Assembly: GCF_028009165.1 (NCBI RefSeq)
Contig: NC_079243.1
Coordinates: 1,364,001 to 1,428,000, forward strand
Direction of reading: 5' to 3'
Length of the DNA: 64,000 bases
From: Akanthomyces muscarius
Taxonomy: Eukaryota; Ascomycota; Sordariomycetes; Hypocreales; Cordycipitaceae
The notes beneath the pieces are model-generated. The model was not told where the DNA came from, ran no database searches, and saw only the letters and a program-made list of their open reading frames with translations. The translations under genes and the position numbers were made by a program. Below are positions 52,112-61,473 of the stretch, in pieces. Within the stretch, counting starts at the first letter, position 1, and every line of letters begins with the position of its first letter.

Positions 52112-52246
52112 AGGATAAATTCGTTCCAACTTGCGGATAAAATAACTCGCACAATTTCCGTATCTCTTGAAGCCTGCGACATCAGGAGACTCGTGCAATC
52201 GTGCCGCCAATTTGCGAATCTTCTCGGCAGTACTGAAGAGGTTTAA
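52112..52246 (+). pseudogene. Isolated F-box remnant between copies K and L
   Basis: Read in one plus-strand frame, the stretch gives FQLADKITRTISVSLEACDI followed by RRLVQSCRQFANLLGS, then a stop. It lines up with the F-box of copy L (FPNEITLEIAVWLDICDI, then LVHSCRRFARLLHEYLY). No start codon precedes it and no ankyrin unit follows. It is the relic of one more duplication. Confidence 0.65.
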
Positions 52247-52321
52247 GTTCCAAGCAATCATCGCATGCACAGCCCTTTTGCTCCGCCTAGCGACTATTTC
52301 CGCCCTACATATGCCTGAAAA

Positions 52322-53434
52322 ATGAGTCTACTTCGATTTCCCAACGAGATAACTCTCGAAATCGCCGTCTGGCTCGACATATGCGACATCAAGCACCTCG
52401 TACATTCTTGCCGTCGCTTTGCGCGCCTCCTGCACGAGTACCTCTACAAGCGTGATGTCTGTGAAAAAAACGCCTTCTCTCTTTTTTGGGCGTGCAAAAA
52501 CTCTGACCGGAGCGGCCCCGGCTGGCACTATCAAACAGCCAGCTACGCTATCGCTGCGGGTGCCGATGTCAACATTGCCTGGGCCATGCCCAAGCGCTTT
52601 ATGAGTTAGAGTTTCCCCTAACTTCTTATCCTCCCCCTGAACGCATATCGCCGATTCTACTTGCAACTACCAGAGATGACACGCCAATGGCCCAGCTCTT
52701 GGTGGAAGCCGGAGCCAACATTGACCTGGAGCTTTCTCGTGGTTTTTCGCCCATCATTATAGCGATATCACTGGCTCACAACGAAATGGTCCAGTATCTG
52801 ATTGAGCAAAAAGCTAATATCCAAGTCACGTCGAAATATAGGACTGGCCCTCTCACTGAGGCTGTTATCCGCGGTTATCTGGGTATCCTCGCATTGTTAC
52901 TTTCGGCTGTTGACGACGCCGACGAGATGGCTTGCAGTAGAATCACTGCCATCTTCCAGGCAGTTTTCTTGCAACAAACCGGCAATTCTAGAGATGATCC
53001 TTCGATCTGACAAGCTTGATCCGAACAGAGTGTGTGTGAGAACTTTGGCCCGTACCGCTCTCGTCAGAGCCTGTGAACGTGGCAAGCTGAAGTGTGTCGA
53101 GCTCCTATGCAATGACAAGAGAACAAACATTAATTTCTTTGATGTCGCTAGCGCTTCACCAATCCAAACGGCTATCGATGGTGCTCATTGGGATGTTGCT
53201 TTGTGCCTCATCAGATCGGGGCGCCTGCAGCAAGGGCTGTGGGGACGTTACTTCAAGAGTCTCTGTCGCGACGGCAGGGTCGGAGCACTGGGAGTCGCCG
53301 AGGAACTAATTCGGAGGGCAAAAATGACGAAAAGTATGGCCTCTCGATGGAAAATGGCGGCACTACAATATCGGCGCCCGCAGCTTCAGAAGATTATCGG
53401 CGCAAAGCTTGCGGAGTGGAAATGGAGGCAGTAA
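52322..53434 (+). pseudogene. F-box/ankyrin gene with two opposing frameshifts (copy L)
   Basis: It starts MSLLRFPNEITLEIAVWLDI with an intact F-box (LVHSCRRFARLLHEYLYKRD). A shift near 52590-52600 moves reading from YAIAAGADVNIAWAMPKR into LEFPLTSYPPPERISPILLA and MAQLLVEAGANIDLELSRGF. A second shift near 52970-52985 returns to the original frame (AILEMILRSDKLDPNRV) and runs to a normal C-terminus (IIGAKLAEWKWRQ), like copy M (IQAKLEEWEPVA). The two shifts cancel in frame, and nearly all ankyrin units are kept. The pattern suits either recent decay or base-call errors. Confidence 0.75.
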
Positions 53435-54096
53435 CTCACTGCAGGGAGGAACTGTTGCTACTTACATATCTATGAGTGGCGAACAAACGAAGCTGACGCG
53501 CTGTGGATAGCTATCCAAGATCAAACAAGAAAATTATTGAAATTGTTCTTACGCTGCGTAAAGGTTCGGCAAGATGTGAGAGCAAAAGGAGCGTTGGAGA
53601 ACGGCGCATTCGTATTTAGGCGTAAAGGTGCCTTCCGTTCTCTTCTAGCATAAGCACGACCCTTTCATGCGACCTAGTATAATTCAAAGCTTCGTAAATC
53701 TGGTTACTTACCAAAAGGTCGATGGGCAAGCATTGCAACCGACATGCTTTGATGTGACGTGCGTAATCACGAAGTGCACGGCGTTGTTGCCATAGGATGG
53801 GCGAGCGACGCTTTCTGCACCTAACTAGTAGCTAGCCCTGGATCTCTCCTGCATTTACTCCAATTCTACAATAATCAGTCTTCTCAGTATTAAACCATGG
53901 TCTGGACCTCGTTGACATGACTACATGGATGTGCCGTCGGGTCGCCGCTGTTTGTAGTGCTGCTGGGCTGGCAGCTCCATGCAAACGGAGCTTCACTTTA
54001 CACAACCACATCAGCACCTGTCGTCTTCAGTTCTCGCATCAACACGAGCCTGAGCATACCTGGTTCATCCCTCTCTAAAAGGACAAACTGTCCAGT
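53435..54096. promoter_or_regulatory. Upstream region of array copy M
   Basis: Nothing beyond likely promoter sequence was recognised. Confidence 0.4.
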
Positions 54097-55275
54097 ATGG
54101 AGCTCCTCAAGTTCCCCAACGAAGTGGTGCTCTGCATCGCCCACGCCCTCGACAACGCAGACATCAACAGGCTGCTGCGTACCTGCAAGCGCTTCCACAG
54201 CCTTCTGGATCCGTACCTCTACCAGCGTGTCTCGCGCGAGCCCATGTCTGGCATCTTTCTCTGGGCGTGCAGCCCCCGCCCAGGGGAGTGCCACACGCGG
54301 CGCATGTGCACGGTGAGCAAATGCATCACGGCCGGGGCCGACGTCAACACCATTTGGCCGTACGACAACGACGACTGCAGCAGCTGGGCGACCGAACACG
54401 TCGACGAGGTCCGCTGGACAACGCCCATGTGCCTCGCCGCCGGCGCGGGCGACGCAGGCCTGGCGCGGCTGCTCCTGAACGCCGGCGCCGACATCAACCT
54501 GGCTGCGTGCTGTGGCCTCCCGCCCATCATCATCGCCATCATGGCGCAAGAGGCCGACATGGTTGACTTCCTCCTCGAAAATAACGTCAACCTCGGCGTT
54601 GCGGGGCCGGACTTTGCTGGGCCGCTCGCCATGGCCGTGCGGTCCGGCGGGTACGACGGCGACGGCTGCCACGACAGCCGCATCTTCGACGCGGTGCTGA
54701 AAGCCACGGACGACGTCGACGAGAGCAGCCACGGCAGGACCACGGCCGTGTTCGAGGCGGTGATGATGGCCAACAGCCTCGCTCTGCGCGCGCTCCTCGA
54801 CACCGGCAGGGCCGACCCTAACAAGACCCCGTTGGACAGCGACGGCGAGACGCCCCTCATGTTTGCGTGCTCCAACGGCTTGACTTACATCGCGATGCTG
54901 CTGTGCGAGCACTCGACGGCCAGTGTCAACTGCGCTGGCAAGACCGGGCAGTCTCCGTTTGCGTGCGCCATGGAAAATGGACACTGGGATGTGGTCCTGT
55001 ACCTGCTCAAGCTGGGCCGCGTGCGGCTGCACGACTGGGACCGCTGGTTCACGTACATATGCGAGGCGGGTGACGATGGCAGCGACGACGACGAGAATGT
55101 TGGTGGTGAGGATGCGGCGGCAACCAGGGAAGCCGTGGCGCGGGAGATGATCCATAGGGTCGATATGACGAAGGAGCGGGCCATGGTCTGGACGTGCATT
55201 GCAGAGGACTGCGGCCTGCCCGAGTTGAAGAGCAGCATCCAAGCAAAATTGGAGGAGTGGGAGCCTGTCGCTTAA
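54097..55275 (+). CDS. F-box/ankyrin repeat protein (array copy M, intact, GC-rich)
   Basis: A single exon encodes 392 residues from ATG 54097. The F-box is at residues 1-43 (MELLKFPNEVVLCIAHALDN, then LLRTCKRFHSLLDPYLYQRV). Ankyrin-like units include TPMCLAAGAGDAGLARLLLN, PIIIAIMAQEADMVDFLLEN, TPLMFACSNGLTYIAMLLCE and SPFACAMENGHWDVVLYLLK. An acidic Asp/Gly insert lies near residues 327-340. Its third codon positions are far richer in G and C than those of copies K and L, to which it is most similar. It is a probable SCF adaptor. A 434-codon frame on the other strand is only a shadow of the GC-rich coding sequence. Confidence 0.86.
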   Translation: MELLKFPNEVVLCIAHALDNADINRLLRTCKRFHSLLDPYLYQRVSREPMSGIFLWACSPRPGECHTRRMCTVSKCITAGADVNTIWPYDNDDCSSWATEHVDEVRWTTPMCLAAGAGDAGLARLLLNAGADINLAACCGLPPIIIAIMAQEADMVDFLLENNVNLGVAGPDFAGPLAMAVRSGGYDGDGCHDSRIFDAVLKATDDVDESSHGRTTAVFEAVMMANSLALRALLDTGRADPNKTPLDSDGETPLMFACSNGLTYIAMLLCEHSTASVNCAGKTGQSPFACAMENGHWDVVLYLLKLGRVRLHDWDRWFTYICEAGDDGSDDDENVGGEDAAATREAVAREMIHRVDMTKERAMVWTCIAEDCGLPELKSSIQAKLEEWEPVA

Positions 55276-55742
55276 GGGGATTGCAAGGGCATGACGGAGC
55301 ATGTCATCAGGAGTTGATGGAGGTCATAGTTTGCTATAATAATATCGCTGTATAGGTATGCTTGCTAGGAATCATCACAAATAGCAATGGTGAGCAGTTT
55401 GCAATTGCCGTACTGGCATTTCTCGTTGGGCGGAAACCACACCTTTCTAATTGTGTAATTCGTTTTGCTACTCCGCAGCCTGCTCAGGCAGGCAGAGATG
55501 CCACTGCCAGAAAGACTAGTCACGTCTCGAAAATGTAAGAAATATGATGCATTTTTCAAGCAAATATCTAGCGAGGGTATCTGGCATCGTGGCGGGGCCA
55601 AGTGCATGGTGATTAAATCTACTCCAGCTTTCATAATAAGCAGCCAATCCATGTGCGCATTGTTTTGCGTCTATCCCTAAAGAAACCAAACTCCGATCAT
55701 GCAGTGTGTAATGCTATTCAATGCGGTGCGGTAGTCGCAAGC
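55276..55742. other. Intergenic region
   Basis: Convergent 3' flanks of copy M and the next minus-strand gene. Nothing was recognised. Confidence 0.45.
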
Positions 55743-56948
55743 TCAAAGTGAGTGCGGCGCAAAGTCGTTGACAGGCGGGGCTAAATTTTCGGCGGCCACA
55801 ACTTGGACCTTGGTGATATATTCTTCTTGGGCCTCCAAGTCCATTGGTGTGACAGGTCCAGGACTACCCAAAGGCTGTAGCTGCGGGGAAATTGGTCGTT
55901 GTGGCGTTGCCGGACGTCGTGCATCTGGAACAGGCAGATTCCTTAGGGCCGCCGCATTCCCGGGCAGCATACTCGGCTTGTAAGAGCCACCCAGCGCCAT
56001 GGATGCCTGTGCGACCATGTCACGCTGGTACTGTTGCAGGCGCTGTCGGGCATCATCGTTGCCCTTGTATGTGGTGCCGGTGCCCTGTGCATCCGTCTTG
56101 GCATATGACGCGACGGACTCTGAGACAAAATTTCGTTGATTTTGCAGCTGTCGCGTGCGTCTTTCGTAGTTGGATGGGTAGTATTTGCCGACCGGCAGGG
56201 GATGGTCGTGGAGCCCTGAGGGCATGTACGAGGATACGGGTGTATGAGTGCTCTGCCAGGACGGTGCCGCTGAGGCAGACGACTCTGTCGGGGCTTGCAT
56301 GTCGAATTTAATTTCTGGATTCTTTTGGCGGTTTTCGGAGTGAAAGGGATGTGGGCGATGAATGCGACACTTGGGGTCCTCGTGCATGGGGAAATAGCCA
56401 CTGTCTCGCGTTGTTAGCCTCGTGGCGTCTTGTAAGTGAACACGCATGGATGGCTTACCCAGGTAAGTCGCCGCGAGCAGACAAGGTTTCGGTGGGTGTA
56501 AAGACTGAAGCACCCGACTTTTTGGAATTTGGTAGATCAATGGCGATAGGGCGAGAGCGAGGCGACTTGAGGGCCGGAGACTCGGAGCCGTCTGTACGGG
56601 ATTATCAGCGGGTTTATATGTAGAAGACGAAAAACAAGAAAACTGGGGTGGATAAGGGCAACGGTGATGGCTGGCACCGTAATGACGTGGGCGGTGGTGA
56701 CTAGCGTGGGCGAGTATTTGGTGGTGCTTGTTCGACTTACGTTTTGCAAAGAATGGATTCTCCATCGGAGCTAGCACGGGCGTGCCTGGCGCTGAGAGTA
56801 CTGCATCGCCGCCGACATCTTCATCGCGGGCGCTGTTATTCGACGTGAGGGAGAGTTCCGACGAGTTTGAAAGGGTGCGTCCAAAGGTTGGTCTCCGGTA
56901 CGGCAACAGGAAGCCCTGCGCCTTGTTGAGGGATCGTGCAAACGACAT
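55743..56948 (-). CDS. Conserved fungal protein of unknown function, three exons
   Basis: Exons 56948-56741, 56591-56459 and 56400-55743 encode 332 residues. Introns are 149 nt (GTAAGT...GTACAG) and 58 nt (GTAAGC, CTAAC, GACAG). Although the whole span is open in one frame, the splice signals are strong, and exon 2 in the shifted frame gives proline-directed Ser motifs (SPALKSPRSRPIAIDLPN, then TPTETLSARGDLPG) joined to GYFPMHEDPKCRIHRPHPFH. The protein begins MSFARSLNKAQGFLLPYRRP and is Ser/Pro-rich, with a conserved HEDP...HRPHPF box at about residues 117-129. A coiled Gln/Arg stretch follows (ARQRLQQYQRDMVAQASMAL). There is no signal peptide or membrane helix. I do not recognise the family. 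Confidence 0.78.
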   Translation of the reverse strand: MSFARSLNKAQGFLLPYRRPTFGRTLSNSSELSLTSNNSARDEDVGGDAVLSAPGTPVLAPMENPFFAKRKSNKHHQILAHASHHRPRHYGASHHRCPYPPQFSCFSSSTYKPADNPVQTAPSLRPSSRLALALSPLIYQIPKSRVLQSLHPPKPCLLAATYLGKPSMRVHLQDATRLTTRDSGYFPMHEDPKCRIHRPHPFHSENRQKNPEIKFDMQAPTESSASAAPSWQSTHTPVSSYMPSGLHDHPLPVGKYYPSNYERRTRQLQNQRNFVSESVASYAKTDAQGTGTTYKGNDDARQRLQQYQRDMVAQASMALGGSYKPSMLPGNAAALRNLPVPDARRPATPQRPISPQLQPLGSPGPVTPMDLEAQEEYITKVQVVAAENLAPPVNDFAPHSL

Positions 56949-58673
56949 GGCGGCGGATACGACGGGGGACGGAGAACGCCAAGCGTGAAAGTACTGGTAA
57001 ACAGGTGCGTCACCACAATGGTCCTAGCGCGGGAACAGCCCAGGCATTCTTTGATCTCGGGGGTTGATGAAGGCACTGGCGAGCTAAGAGGGAGGCGATC
57101 GGTTTATTTAAAGGGGAAAAAAGGAATCGCAAAAGAGAATGGGAGAAGGAAAGGAGAAGAGAGTCAGGCGAGATAAGTCTTGAGGGAAAAAAGTGAGGCA
57201 CAGGGAGATTAATAAATCAAAAAGCCCTGGCTGGCTGGCTGGCAGCAGGCTGGCTGGCCGGTCGCTTCTTGGCTGTGTCAGGGTGTGCGGCTCAAATCTG
57301 CAGGGTCGAGGGATGGCGGAGCCCACTCGTAGGTGAGTAAAGACGTCACTGCCTCGTACCGGCGGGCAGGTGGCTGGAGCACGGGGTGGAATGCAGAGGA
57401 TGAATGGTGCGGCGATGGGAGAGATGATTTAGGGGACCAAGATGGTGGCGAGAGACTAAAATGAGCAGATGGAAGAATGACAAGTTCGATAGAGAAAAAG
57501 ATGGGAAATATGGTTCGAAAAACTGGAGGTTTCAAGCTGCAAACAAGGGCATGCAGCTCGCAGCTGGGCGACTGGCTGGCATGGCTGGGCAGCTGGCAAA
57601 GGATGGTCAGACCAGATCGACAGCTGCCCACGGCCGGACGGTGCGTAACGTTAGGTACTGACTGAGTAGTGTGCGGCTGCTGGTGGTGGCGATGGCGATA
57701 GCGGATGAGTGGCTGATGCTCGCCCGGAGGATTATCCCCGTTTGGTGGCGCAGCGCCAATACTTACAGGGCACTTGCCCACTATAACGGTTCGTCGCAGG
57801 CGGGGTCGGTCGTCCTGACAGTGGGATGCACCGCTGTACCAGTAACCACTCGTCTACCAGTACCTACCTAGGTACCTACAGCAAAGGATCCTCCTGTGGC
57901 CTTCCGCAAAGGCCCCTGTAAGCCACCATGACCCCTCTCCTCGTCGTTCGTCAACTCGCGTCGCTGCGAATGGCTTCTTCCCCTTTGCCTTCACCTCCTC
58001 CTCACCCACACCGATTTCGTTGGCGTCTTGGCGGCTTGGCTAGCACTGAACCATCCGAGACTTGCATCCACACTAGACATCCATCAGGCAACTCGCGCAG
58101 CTGGTCGACGCCGCATCCCGCACGCACATCCACACAACATCCTGGGCTCCGCTGGGTGTAACGGTAATATCCAGCCATGCCTACGAGATGCCCGCCTATT
58201 TCCCTCGCTGTCCAGTCCACCAGATGTCCTGATGCTACCTCTGATGGCGTGCATTGTGTCTTGTGCATCGCCCGCAGCTGCATCGAGTGGCCACCGTGGT
58301 TTCGGGGACCAGGCGAAACAGAATCATGTTTGCACCTGGTGAGACGAAGTGCGACTGCGCTGCTCATCCGGACCCTCCGCTTGTCATGGGACGGACGACC
58401 CTCTAAAATACTGAACCACTGCTGCAGTGTCCGGACATCTTGCTACCGGGACTTTGCGATCGGCACACTACGGCGGGAGGCAAACAAAAATCGCAAATGA
58501 AACACCAGTCTGCTGCAGTGTGATGGACGGCGATGCTTGCTAGGGCGCCTGGCACTTGGCGCCATGCAGGCATTGCGTCAAGCCGCATTGATGGACACTA
58601 TCTCGGCATATTTGACTAAACTGACAAGTAACATGAAGCAGGATTATCCCGGCCAGTCAGGTTGCACTGCTAG
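56949..58673. other. Intergenic region with CTGG and TACC short repeats
   Basis: This 1.7 kb holds the promoter of the 55743-56948 gene and the 3' flank of the kinase-like gene. It contains a CTGG tandem run (57227-57259), further CTGGC-rich sequence near 57565-57600, and a TACC/GGTA near-palindrome at 57858-57879. No gene was recognised. Confidence 0.5.
57227..57259 (+). repeat. CTGG microsatellite
   Basis: Imperfect tandem CTGG units, broken once by CAGCAGG, form a short low-complexity tract in a presumed promoter. Confidence 0.7.
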
Positions 58674-59459
58674 CTACCCGACGAATTTTAAATCGCCAGC
58701 CTCTCCAAACAACCAGACTTCAATCTCGTCGAGCGCATCCCAGTCGTTGCTCTCCTGCGCCAACATGACCGTCTCGTCGTGCCACCCTATAGTCCGCTTC
58801 ACCTTCTGCAGCGACTCGCCCGCCCGACGCAGCCCCTCAAAATCGATAAGCACCGGCTTCTCATTTTTATCGAGCATAATATTCGCCGGGGTGATGTCGT
58901 TGTGCACATAGCCGAGCTTGTGTAAGTGGCTGACGGCCGATCTCAATTGCGGCATCCGACCCCGCATAGTCCTGTCCACTAAGCTGCGATCGCCCTGCAC
59001 AAAATGCGCCTTAGACAACCTTTGAGGGTTAACTTTTTCAAGAAGAGTGTGTTGATACTTGTCGAAAAGCAGCCCTTTAACTCGGCCATGCCCTAACAGA
59101 CAGCCGCGGTATGTAGCGAGGTTGATATGGGGAGATTGTCGCACCAGCTCGCACATTTCGATTTCGTGCTCCATGTGCACTTCCAGCTCAGGGCTCAGAT
59201 AATCCTCCCACTTTGGCTCTTTCACCCAGCCATCACTGATTGGCAAGGCAGCTTTCCAACCCGACCGAACAATCGGGCCCCTATCTTTGGTCGGTATTAT
59301 TTTGACGTCTTCGAGTTGCTCGAAAGCGGCAGGTGGCTGCTGCCGGTCTCTCCACTTCCCGACGTAGATTTCCCCATCGTGCCAAACAATAATTTTGAGA
59401 AATATTTGAAAGTCGCCGCCGACTCTTTTTCGCGCCTCATACCACTCAATAATTTCCAT
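58674..59459 (-). CDS. Protein-kinase-like protein, fungus-specific
   Basis: From ATG 59459 (the longer frame begins at a GTG) the protein has 261 residues. The catalytic loop is clear: YVHNDITPANIMLD, with H186, D188 and N193. The metal-binding DFG is DFE (LIDFEGLRR, D206). The N-lobe is shorter than usual and I can find no glycine loop or VAIK lysine with confidence; a strand LKIIVWHDGEIYVGKWRDR sits near the start. Similar single-domain kinase-like proteins with H-N-D-I-x-P loops are common in Hypocreales. It could be a degenerate small-molecule kinase or pseudokinase. The C-terminal lobe is cut short after EIEVWLFGEAGD. Confidence 0.75.
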   Translation of the reverse strand: MEIIEWYEARKRVGGDFQIFLKIIVWHDGEIYVGKWRDRQQPPAAFEQLEDVKIIPTKDRGPIVRSGWKAALPISDGWVKEPKWEDYLSPELEVHMEHEIEMCELVRQSPHINLATYRGCLLGHGRVKGLLFDKYQHTLLEKVNPQRLSKAHFVQGDRSLVDRTMRGRMPQLRSAVSHLHKLGYVHNDITPANIMLDKNEKPVLIDFEGLRRAGESLQKVKRTIGWHDETVMLAQESNDWDALDEIEVWLFGEAGDLKFVG

Positions 59460-60446
59460 TGTCCGCCAGGAGATGATGAAATATGACGGAGATGATGAAG
59501 GGAGCAGTTCTCGGCACGCTGATATGGCGGCAGCGTGACACTTGAGAAGCGGCACTGACTCCGTTAATTAGTGTTTGCAGTCGGGGTGGTTGTTGTCTAG
59601 CAACCAAGCTAGTTTTCACAACATAGTTTCCCAAGCAACCGTCAATGAAAAGAAGGGAAATGTGAGTATACTGATATTCCAGCAACTGGAAGTTCTGTTC
59701 TGCCGCTTGTGCTGAGGCGAGGACAATTCCCAGTACAGGAAGCTGGCAATGTGCTGTGTGGCGGTAGCACCGCCCAGTCGCGATCCGGGTCGCGACCGCT
59801 CCATGAGCTAGCCGCGCGTCATGGAGTGAAAATCTTGTTGGTAGTGGGCTCTAGGCAGTAGGGCCGGTGCCGAAGCAAAATACGCATAAATGAAGCGAGT
59901 CGTGTCATGAGACTGGAAACGTGTTCACGACGAGACGCGTCCCGACACGTCGGTAGTTCCGCATAAGTCACAAGGTTACCATCTTAGATTGATGACAAGA
60001 GGAATGCTCATGTTATGATCAAAAGGTATCATAGTAGGTATTTAACACTTAAGTAATGACCAGTATGACCGCCGGGGACACCATTGACCGGTGAGCCTTG
60101 CGATGGCTGTCACTATCTGTTCTACTTGTTTGCCGAAACCGACAGCGAAAACTCTTGGTCTGAGAAAGAGAACTACGAAAGAGACGATCGCGAGTTTCTC
60201 TACGTCTTAGATGGCAGAACCTTGGACGCATCGCTTAGGACGTACTGCCGGCGAGGCAACAACTTCGCTTGGCAAGACAAAACACTCCCACACGGGGGTA
60301 CTATCACGACGTTTGCAATGCTGAATAGTAGAGTAGAACGAATAGTCAAAGAGACTATTCGAGTTCAATCCTATTGAAATCTATAGCCATGTCGTTCTTT
60401 GCTGGGGTGGCCAACTGCCCAGAGACAGCTTCTGACGGCCCGCCAT
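59460..60446. other. Intergenic region
   Basis: A plus-strand frame at about 60090-60377 (containing REFLYVLDGRTLDASLRTYC) is open for over 90 codons but lacks an ATG at its beginning and a recognisable domain; it may be a decayed exon. Nothing else was seen. Confidence 0.35.
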
Positions 60447-60805
60447 CTAATTTGATCGTGAGAATTGAATATCGTCTCGAGGTTTGCCACCAGTCTCGTC
60501 TTTGTTACCATTTGTACACTGCAGAAAAAAAAACATCGAAAGTCAGCCAGTTCTCAGCAGGGAGAAGCAAAAAGGGAAAGGAAGCGTACGATCTGGTGGC
60601 ATCTGGCAAATCCGCACACGTTAAAGTCGTGTTCGCGGTGGCACATTGCCAGACAGCCCTGACATCTTGGGGTGAAGTTCTGCCACTCGTGGACCTTGGG
60701 GAGGTGGCCGCAGCCGTGGCATTCGCTGGGCTTGGTACCGTTCGAAGCCAGAGGCTGAGCCAGAGCGACGGCGAAGAAGAGAGTGACGACGGCGATGGAC
60801 TTCAT
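60447..60805 (-). CDS. Small secreted cysteine-rich protein, two exons
   Basis: Exons 60805-60590 and 60518-60447 encode 95 residues; the 71-nt intron has GTACGC, CTGAC and TTTCTGCAG. Residues 1-17 are a signal peptide (MKSIAVVTLFFAVALAQ). The mature part has 8 cysteines: CHGC, then C-x2-C-x3-C-x8-C-x4-C-x3-C (CQGCLAMC, CGFARC, HQI-C). The intron falls in phase 0 exactly before the last cysteine, and exon 2 adds a hydrophilic tail (CTNGNKDETGGKPRDD). Without splicing, the frame would run 11 codons into the intron and end at FASPC. The secreted, small and even-cysteine layout is effector-like. It shares its cysteine plan and intron site with the next gene. Confidence 0.78.
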
Positions 60806-61473
60806 TTTGGTCGGTCAAAAGGTTTGATGTTTGGGAGCGGTGTACGAGAGTCAAATGAAATGTGATCAGGATGGCTATGGGAAGAATTCAGAAAAGGAAT
60901 CAAACTAAGACGGTTAGTGCTTGGAAAAGCCGTCATACTATCAAGACCCGGCTTGTAGTGGCGCACCCAGAAGATAGCTTGGCGAGGGGCGTGTTGGTTG
61001 GTTTCGTGACAAGCGCGCTACGAATTTTATTTCAGAGGGCTGCCCTAGGGCGCACAAAGTCGCTCGCGACCGAAGCATAAGCCTGTGCACCTTCATTCTG
61101 TCATATGTAGAGGGCAATAACACGAAAGAAGAAGACGGAACGTAGTTGTCAAAGAGAACTTGTAACTCAAGAGCGCAACTCATGTATATTAATGGATTAA
61201 CTACCGTCTACATATAAAGCAGAAACATCTCCATCTGCAACTTCTCCCTCCTTACAGAGCTGTATAGTTCAATCTCACAGCACAAGCGACCAGAAAGCAG
61301 AGAGAAATAGGCGCGAGAAAGCAATTTTAGGCGCGACGGCAAGGCGAGCTGGCTGGGCTCGGGGCAATGCGTATTCTGGGGGGGTTCCGGGAGCTCGTCG
61401 GGGCACCACCGGGGCCGCCAATAAAGACACAAAGGCCCGGAGCGGCACTTCTTGCCGTTCCTTCAGGCACGGC
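60806..61473. promoter_or_regulatory. Upstream region of the first secreted-protein gene
   Basis: Spacer between the two same-strand secreted-protein genes. No gene was recognised. Confidence 0.4.

Noticed and set aside
53998..55302. 434-codon frame antisense to array copy M
   Set aside because: High GC3 of copy M removes stops on the other strand. The translation is Val/Arg/His-rich and has no domain, while the sense frame is a clear F-box/ankyrin protein.
60090..60377. Open plus-strand frame near the secreted-protein genes
   Set aside because: It begins without ATG, shows no domain and has no supported splice partner; reported only as possible relic sequence.
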